DNA from: Bacteroidia bacterium
GTDB lineage: Bacteria; Bacteroidota; Bacteroidia; Bacteroidales; UBA932
Length of the DNA: 29,345 nucleotides
NCBI GenBank assembly: GCA_021153285.1
Contig: JAGKTT010000059.1
Span: 1 to 29,345, forward strand
Direction: 5' to 3'
The position numbers and the translations under genes were made by a program. How positions within the stretch are numbered: position 1 is the first letter of the stretch; every line of letters begins with the position of its first letter. Positions 24,195 to 29,345 of the stretch are shown in pieces. The notes below the pieces were generated by a model that saw only the letters and a program-made list of their open reading frames with translations, was not told the DNA's origin and made no database searches.

Positions 24195-26243
24195 ATGAAG
24201 AAATGTACTATGCTTTTGCTGTCGATTGTCTGCTGCTTATTCGCTGCAATCGCTCAAAACAATGACTGGCAGTCAGATAAATATTCAATGTTCATTCATT
24301 TCGGACTCTATTCCCATTTCGGGGGAGTATATGACGGAGAGCCGGTCAGACAAGGGTACAGTGAACAGATACAGTCATTTGCCGGAATATTCTCAGACTG
24401 GTATGCTGAAGAAGCCCGTAACTTCGATCCGTCCGGATTCGATGCGGACAAAATCGCAGAACTGGCCAAGGCAGGCGGTATGCGTTCGATTGTCTTTACA
24501 TCGAAACATCACGACGGATTCTGTATGTTTGATACAAAGACTACTTCTTACAGCAGCGTTGCGATGATGCCTTCACATAGGGATTTCGTAAGGGAACTCT
24601 CCGACGCCTGCAGGAAGCACGGCCTTCGGTTCGGACTCTATTTTTCTCTGATCGACTGGCACTATCCTTATGCATATCCGATCTCCAGTCACAATGCCGA
24701 TTTTGTCACTCCGCAGCATCACGAATTCAGCAAGGCTCAGATAAGGGAACTTCTTGAGAATTACGGCCCGATATCGGAATTATGGTTCGATATGGGCTCG
24801 CTGCTTCCTCAGCAGAGCCGGGAACTATATGATCTGGTAAAGGAACTTCAGCCTGATTGTATGGTAAGCGGCAGACTTGGAAATGATGTATATGACTTTG
24901 CTGTAATGGCAGATAACAAGTTGCCGGAGAGCGCATTGCAGTCTCCCTGGCAGAGTGCGGCCTCAATGTTTCCGGAGACCTGGAGCTACCGCAGCTGGCA
25001 GGAAAGGGGGAGTGTCGATGCCAAGTATGCCGAGAAGCTGCGTACATTGATCAATGTGGTCGCACACGGTGGAAATTATCTTCTCAATATCGGTCCTGCC
25101 TCGGATGGAAGCATCGTACCTTTCGAGGATGAGGTGATACGTCGCATAGGAGGATGGCTCAAGGACAATGGCGAGGCAATATACGGAACATCTGTGCTAC
25201 CTCAGGGACGGTTTGCTCAGGAATATGAATGGGGAGTGGCGACAGTCAAGGATAATGTGATTTATCTGCTCCTGACAGGCCGGTACCCAGACCTTGATAT
25301 CGAACTCCTGGCAGATGAAGGACCAGTAAGTGTCGAGGGTGCAGAATGGAAGGATTGTAGAGGCAATACTGTTGTCTATACTACTCCTGATATGTACGCC
25401 AGACCGGATGTAAAGGTTATCAAGGTGACCTACGACAAGCCGGTGACCGAAATCTTTTCTCCATTTAATTTATCGGGAAATGCCAGTCTGTCCTGGAAGA
25501 ATGCTGTTCCGCAGTACAGTTATTCCTGCTTCGATTATTACAGCAACTATAGAAGTACAGTCGGATATACCTGGAATGTCGGTTTGGACCGTCCTGTTTC
25601 AGCTGTGGAACTGACGTATACGGAAGAGGAGATAGGTCGTCAGGTACGTCTGTGTGTCGGAGATATGACGATGGACCTCACTTTGGACGATGGAGATGAA
25701 ATACGTGTGTCTCAGGCTATCAGCATTGACAGTCTATGTCTCGGCAGGATGCGTGGAGGTACATTTGACAATCCTATATCGCTGGAGCGTGTAAGTGAGT
25801 GGACAGAAATTCCTTATGGATCACTGGTCTCTGATGCTTCCCCTTTTTCCAATTATCTGATGACAGGCAACATTTGGCTTGAACGACCTTCCAAGGTCAT
25901 CCTCGATGTCCGTTCCGGAAATGGAATGGAACTGATGGTGGATGGCAGGAGTATGGCCAAGCATCTGAATCCATATAGGACGACTGACAGAACGGAGAAG
26001 ATTATGCTTTACCTGATGAAAGGAAAACATAAGATTGTCCTGAGGTCATATAACAGATTCGAGGACTCGGTCTGCATCGGTATGTCGGTTTCCGATACTT
26101 CGAAGGTGTTTAAGATGAAGGTGAATCTTCCTCAGAGACTGGACTCTGAAGATGTAACAGTGAAACTTACTCCTCTTGATAAATCTTCGCCTCACACCGA
26201 CAGCGGTCTTCATAATGTGATTTTGAGACTTATGAGACGGTAG
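24195..26243 (+). CDS. GH29 alpha-L-fucosidase, secreted
   Basis: It hydrolyses terminal alpha-L-fucose from glycans such as mucin or milk oligosaccharides. The 682-residue protein has a signal peptide (LLLSIVCCLFAAIAQ). The catalytic barrel follows with FIHFGLYSHFGG (about 33-44), the conserved FTSKHHDGFCMFDT (about 101-114), HGLRFGLYFSLIDWH and the nucleophile Asp199 in ELWFDMG. The sheet-rich C-terminal half includes FSPFNLSGNASLSW and VILDVRSGNGMELMVDGR, probably carbohydrate-binding or discoidin-like domains. No SusC/SusD partners are seen in the window, so it is an isolated gene, not a full utilisation locus. Exo-specificity (1,2 versus 1,3/4) cannot be told. Confidence 0.93.
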   Translation: MKKCTMLLLSIVCCLFAAIAQNNDWQSDKYSMFIHFGLYSHFGGVYDGEPVRQGYSEQIQSFAGIFSDWYAEEARNFDPSGFDADKIAELAKAGGMRSIVFTSKHHDGFCMFDTKTTSYSSVAMMPSHRDFVRELSDACRKHGLRFGLYFSLIDWHYPYAYPISSHNADFVTPQHHEFSKAQIRELLENYGPISELWFDMGSLLPQQSRELYDLVKELQPDCMVSGRLGNDVYDFAVMADNKLPESALQSPWQSAASMFPETWSYRSWQERGSVDAKYAEKLRTLINVVAHGGNYLLNIGPASDGSIVPFEDEVIRRIGGWLKDNGEAIYGTSVLPQGRFAQEYEWGVATVKDNVIYLLLTGRYPDLDIELLADEGPVSVEGAEWKDCRGNTVVYTTPDMYARPDVKVIKVTYDKPVTEIFSPFNLSGNASLSWKNAVPQYSYSCFDYYSNYRSTVGYTWNVGLDRPVSAVELTYTEEEIGRQVRLCVGDMTMDLTLDDGDEIRVSQAISIDSLCLGRMRGGTFDNPISLERVSEWTEIPYGSLVSDASPFSNYLMTGNIWLERPSKVILDVRSGNGMELMVDGRSMAKHLNPYRTTDRTEKIMLYLMKGKHKIVLRSYNRFEDSVCIGMSVSDTSKVFKMKVNLPQRLDSEDVTVKLTPLDKSSPHTDSGLHNVILRLMRR

Positions 26244-26244
26244 T

Positions 26245-26276
26245 TTTGGCAGTTTGGCATATAATTGCTATATTTA
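26245..26276 (+). promoter_or_regulatory. Candidate promoter of arginine deiminase gene
   Basis: TTTG at 26245-26248 and TATATTTA at 26269-26276 are 20 bases apart; the last base of the -7 element differs from the consensus. It lies just after the fucosidase stop and 24 bases before the ATG at 26301. Confidence 0.5.
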
Positions 26277-26300
26277 CAAAATCGGTTTAAGTCCCTGTTT

Positions 26301-27575
26301 ATGGAACATAGCAAGCTTAAGATTGAAGTCCAGTCTGAAATCGGAAGATTGAATGCAGTCCTTCTGCATCGCCCTGGTGCTGAGGTTGAGAATATGACGC
26401 CGAGGAATGTCCAGAGGGCATTGTACAGCGATATTCTCAATCTTTCTATCGCTCAGAACGAATATGAGCAGCTTTCAGGCGTGCTTTCAAAACTGGCTTC
26501 GGTATATGAAGTCCGTGAACTGCTTGTCAGGGTTCTCGAGCAGTGGAAGCCTCGTGCGGATCTGATCCACAGGATATGTGTCGCAGAGGATGTCGTTCCA
26601 TATATTGACACTCTTATGGCAATGGAATCAGTCGAACTCGCTCGTGTTCTGATCGAAGGACTTCCTGCCAGAGTGGATACATTGACCTCATATCTGCGTA
26701 ATGAATATTACGCCCTTTATCCTCTTTATAATTTTTATTTCACCCGCGATGCTGCTGTGACAATCGGAAACCAAGCTCTTATCTGCCGTATGGCAAATAA
26801 GGTCCGTATGCGTGAGTCCTTGATTATGGATGCAATCTACCGCTACAGCGGAGCTTTTGAGTGCGGTGTGGTGGATGCAAATGAAAATCAGTCGGAAAAA
26901 TCCGAGATCATTATGGAGGGAGGAGATATATTGATCGCCCGTGAGGATATACTTATTGTCGGAAACGGAGTCAGGACCACTCCTCAGGGAATCGATTTCA
27001 TTGTCGACCGTTTCTGCAAGGCTCATCCTTCAGGAATACTGCACGTGCTGGTCCAGCAGCTGCCTTCGCAGCCGGAATCGTTCATTCATCTGGATATGGT
27101 ATTCACTCTTCTTGATAAGGATAAGTGTATGATCTTCAAGCCTCTGATAATGCAGGCCAATCAATATCAGACTGTCCATATCACGATCGATCAGGGCAAG
27201 GTGGCTTCAATCAGACCGGTAGCCGGCCTTCTCCCGGCCTTAAAGGAGTTGGGAATGGATCTGAAACCTCTTGTATGCGGAGGTGAAGATGATTGGGATC
27301 AAGAAAGAGAACAATGGCATAGCGGAGCCAATTTCTTCGCATTTGCTCCAGGCAAGGTGCTGACATATGCAAGAAACATCCATACATTGGAAGAACTGGA
27401 CAAGGTTGGTTTCAATATTGTAAGGGCATCGGATTTTATTGCTGGTAAGCAGGAAGATGTGGTTTTGAGTGAGAAGTCTTGCGCTATAACAATCGACGGC
27501 TCTGAACTTCCACGAGGAGGTGGTGGTGCAAGATGTATGACAATGCCGCTGTCAAGACAGAAAGTGAATTGGTAA
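26301..27575 (+). CDS. arcA: Arginine deiminase
   Basis: It converts L-arginine to citrulline and ammonia. The 424-residue protein contains every catalytic motif: Asp150 in FTRDA, Glu206 in MEGGD, His263 and Asp265 in HLDMVFT and nucleophile Cys412 in GGGGARCMTMPL. I prefer the ATG at 26301 (MEHSKLKIEV) to an upstream in-frame ATG at 26265 because the latter overlaps the promoter and adds an unconserved tail. No arcB, arcC or antiporter is near, so the enzyme may serve acid defence or citrulline supply; that is inference. ndk starts 22 bases downstream. Confidence 0.95.
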   Translation: MEHSKLKIEVQSEIGRLNAVLLHRPGAEVENMTPRNVQRALYSDILNLSIAQNEYEQLSGVLSKLASVYEVRELLVRVLEQWKPRADLIHRICVAEDVVPYIDTLMAMESVELARVLIEGLPARVDTLTSYLRNEYYALYPLYNFYFTRDAAVTIGNQALICRMANKVRMRESLIMDAIYRYSGAFECGVVDANENQSEKSEIIMEGGDILIAREDILIVGNGVRTTPQGIDFIVDRFCKAHPSGILHVLVQQLPSQPESFIHLDMVFTLLDKDKCMIFKPLIMQANQYQTVHITIDQGKVASIRPVAGLLPALKELGMDLKPLVCGGEDDWDQEREQWHSGANFFAFAPGKVLTYARNIHTLEELDKVGFNIVRASDFIAGKQEDVVLSEKSCAITIDGSELPRGGGGARCMTMPLSRQKVNW

Positions 27576-27597
27576 AATAATATTATTGATAAACATT

Positions 27598-28059
27598 ATG
27601 GAAAGAACACTTGTAATTCTTAAGCCGGGATGCCTCCAGAGAGGTCTTATCGGCGAAGTCATCTCAAGATTTGAGAAAAGAGGCCTCAAGCTCGTTGCTA
27701 TGAAGATGGTTCAGCTAGACGAGGAGATCCTGAAGGTGCATTATGCCCATCTTCTCGACAGACCTTTCTTCCCTTGGCTGCGTGACGGTATGATGGCAGC
27801 TCCTGTAATCCTCTGCTGCTGGGAAGGTTACAGTGCGGTTCAGGTGGTGCGCGATATGGCTGGTGCAACAAAGGCCAGCAAGGCTGTTCCTGGAACAATC
27901 CGTGGTGACTACAGCCTCAGCGCTCAGGAGAACATCGTTCACACATCTGACTCTCTTGAAAATGCAGAGATCGAGCTCAAGAGATTCTTCGTGGAGTCAG
28001 ACTACTGCGAATATCAGTCTCCGCTTGATCCTTTCAAATACGCTCCGGACGAGTATTGA
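27598..28059 (+). CDS. ndk: Nucleoside diphosphate kinase
   Basis: It passes phosphate between nucleoside di- and triphosphates through a phosphohistidine. The 153-residue protein has MERTLVILKPGCLQRGLIGE, HYAHLLDRPFF, the Kpn-loop region TKASKAVPGTIRGDY and the active histidine at 115 in ENIVHTSDSLENA. The ATG at 27598 is preferred over 27586. Two details are slightly unusual: Thr replaces the common Gly after the active His, and there is a C-terminal DYCEYQSPLDPF tail. The gene ends in a strong terminator. Confidence 0.94.
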   Translation: MERTLVILKPGCLQRGLIGEVISRFEKRGLKLVAMKMVQLDEEILKVHYAHLLDRPFFPWLRDGMMAAPVILCCWEGYSAVQVVRDMAGATKASKAVPGTIRGDYSLSAQENIVHTSDSLENAEIELKRFFVESDYCEYQSPLDPFKYAPDEY

Positions 28060-28075
28060 TTTTATTTATAATTGA

Positions 28076-28134
28076 TTCAGCTCTCATAACGGCAGTTTTG
28101 TGATACCGTTATGAGAGCTGAACTGTTTTATTTT
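28076..28134. terminator. Strong two-way terminator between ndk and surface-protein gene
   Basis: A perfect 17-base-pair stem, TTCAGCTCTCATAACGG (28076-28092) with CCGTTATGAGAGCTGAA (28106-28122), has a 13-base loop. It is followed by CTGTTTTATTTT on the plus strand and by an A/T-rich run on the minus strand, and lies between convergent genes. Confidence 0.85.
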
Positions 28135-29261
28135 CTGAGGACTGCGCGGATCGGGAGCCCTGTTTCTCGAATATAAGTGCTACTCCACAAGCCATTGGTA
28201 TAATCAAATCTTATCATATCTGCATAATAATCAAAACTGAGTTCATTACACCAATAGTATCCGATAGAATTTTTCGTGATATTTGGCTTTTTACTAGTGT
28301 ATGTACCAGTTAAAGGAATTAGAATGTATTTATCTTCGTAGCCCTTCTTTTTACTTTGAGCCTTCCAATATCTTGAATCATCAGTAGTAACCCAATACCA
28401 AGTACAATTATTGTATAATTCACGCCATTCTAATGTGGTTGGTACTCGCCAGTTTCCTCCTAATGTTTGATACGCAGCATCATCATCCAAGGAAAGTGTC
28501 CTATAGTAATCGAATTTTCCGTATTTTGAATCTGTGCAATATTTTGTTATTTTTTTATATCCTACCCCTATGGTTCCATCGTAATATTTATAGTTATCTG
28601 CAGTATATTCTTCCTTAGGCTCAATCTCAGCCCAAGCATAATAATTACCCACATCTTCTGGTCTTGTTGCTCCCAGGTTGCAGCTTGCCCATTTTACCGA
28701 AAGACCTAAATCTACAGCAGTAATATATTCGTCGCCGTAGTCGGGGGACAGGGTAAACGTTCCGATTTTTCCGTATCTCCAGCAGTCGCTATGCCACTTA
28801 TCATCATTTTCCAAAGGCGCTAGAACTGCACTATAGTAGTACCTTTTATTCGGTTTCAATCCCGAAAATGTAAATGAATATACATTTTCATCACCTACAT
28901 TTTCTAATTTCTTGTAATCATTCAGCCCCCTTGTAAGCAAATCAGTTGACCCTACTATGATACCTATTCGGTAGTTGTCGTTCATTCCGCGATTTCCGAT
29001 CGAACAATATAGAGTCGCTGAGAAATCTTTGTCTTGCTCCCATTCCAGAGTTATTGGCACAGCATCAAGATATATCTGTTCTGCTTTCAATTCGTTTAGA
29101 TGTTCGAGGTGTATATACGCAAGGTCAATGGCTGTTTTAATAACTGCCGCTGCTATCCACCAAGGAGCACCTGCTACGATTGCCAGTCCTACTCCGATAC
29201 TTCCGGTAGCGAGTGTCAATAGCATTTTTTGTTCATATTCCTTAACTGATGTGACCCCCAA
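28128..29261 (-). CDS. Surface-type protein with fibronectin-like region and WGGNWRVPT domain; 5' end cut by IS
   Basis: The 377-codon frame begins with a hydrophobic stretch (VGLAIVAGAPWWIAAAV), followed by a sheet-rich fibronectin type III-like part (about 70-170, ending FSGLKPNKRYYYSAVLAP). The C-terminal 200 residues, DLGLSVKWASCNLGATRPED to the end with GGNWRVPTTLEWRELYNNC and RFDYTNGLW, are a domain widespread in Bacteroidetes secreted and lipoprotein surface proteins. The only long-frame start is a TTG at 29261 that lies inside the inverted repeat of an IS3-type element, so the original N-terminus was probably lost; the next internal ATG is at 29225. Expected to be inactive or re-started. 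Confidence 0.78.
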   Translation of the reverse strand: MGVTSVKEYEQKMLLTLATGSIGVGLAIVAGAPWWIAAAVIKTAIDLAYIHLEHLNELKAEQIYLDAVPITLEWEQDKDFSATLYCSIGNRGMNDNYRIGIIVGSTDLLTRGLNDYKKLENVGDENVYSFTFSGLKPNKRYYYSAVLAPLENDDKWHSDCWRYGKIGTFTLSPDYGDEYITAVDLGLSVKWASCNLGATRPEDVGNYYAWAEIEPKEEYTADNYKYYDGTIGVGYKKITKYCTDSKYGKFDYYRTLSLDDDAAYQTLGGNWRVPTTLEWRELYNNCTWYWVTTDDSRYWKAQSKKKGYEDKYILIPLTGTYTSKKPNITKNSIGYYWCNELSFDYYADMIRFDYTNGLWSSTYIRETGLPIRAVLRK

Positions 29262-29345
29262 AAGTTGGACGGTTTAACATTATTAAGAGGCGCTCTTAGA
29301 TTGGAATAAAGCTCGGTATTGCACCGGGCTTTTTCCATTTAGCCT
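29252..29345 (-). mobile_element. IS3-family insertion sequence, end fragment (continues beyond window)
   Basis: The terminus TGACCCCCAAAAGTTGGAC (29252-29270) is the inverted-repeat end familiar from Bacteroidetes IS3-family elements, and the transposase 3' end lies just inside it. The rest, including the other terminus and target duplication, is outside the window. Confidence 0.85.
29283..29345 (-). CDS. IS3-family transposase OrfB, C-terminal end (partial)
   Basis: The minus strand reads RLNGKSPVQYRALFQSKSAS and stop. The NGKSPVQYR block is the conserved C-terminal end of the DDE integrase-type OrfB of IS3 elements. The start lies beyond the right edge. It is the transposition enzyme of the partial element above. 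Confidence 0.88.
   Translation of the reverse strand, partial: RLNGKSPVQYRALFQSKSAS

Overview
The window looks like a chromosome segment from an uncultured or gut-type member of the order Bacteroidales. Three things point there. Almost no start codon has a Shine-Dalgarno sequence. Several genes are preceded by the Bacteroidetes promoter pattern (TTTG, about 19-20 bases, then TAnnTTTG; best cases before gyrB and tig). The gene content is typical: single-chain L-serine ammonia-lyase, S9B dipeptidyl peptidase, GH29 fucosidase, RluA with a long N-terminal extension, and paragraph-scale outer-membrane proteins. The species cannot be named from this sequence.

Layout. (1) 1-2743, minus strand: a tightly coupled ftsE - nth - RluA-family operon, the last gene running off the left edge. 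(2) 2744-7573, plus: from a divergent promoter region, a 1002-residue secreted TPR protein overlaps a beta-barrel outer-membrane protein. (3) 7569-17002, plus: gyrB, a PgpH-like 7TM-HD phosphohydrolase, tig, then clpP-clpX-M20 dipeptidase-pyrF, i.e. replication, protein quality control and pyrimidine synthesis. (4) 16999-19950, minus: a possible PD-(D/E)XK-like unknown gene behind an AraC-type regulator, and sdaA, with a candidate small RNA on the plus strand between araC and sdaA. (5) 19951-21038: a gene-poor, repeat- and hairpin-rich island. (6) 21039-28059: a small outer-membrane protein, a convergent two-gene unit (small membrane-anchored protein then S9B peptidase), a GH29 alpha-L-fucosidase, arginine deiminase and ndk; the theme is peptide, host-glycan and amino-acid use. 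(7) 28076-29345: a strong two-way terminator, a surface-type protein on the minus strand whose 5' end is cut by an IS3-family element that leaves the window on the right.

The most important anomaly is that two essential housekeeping genes, gyrB and pyrF, each lack an internal block of roughly 50 codons and change frame at the join. Two independent losses of similar size in core genes suggest an assembly problem more than biology, but this must be tested against reads. I found no CRISPR array, tRNA, rRNA or clear defence system. The best candidates for something undescribed are the promoter-hairpin-terminator unit at 18558-18687, the duplicated sdaA leader at 19952-20160 and the araC plus nuclease-like pair at 16999-18486.
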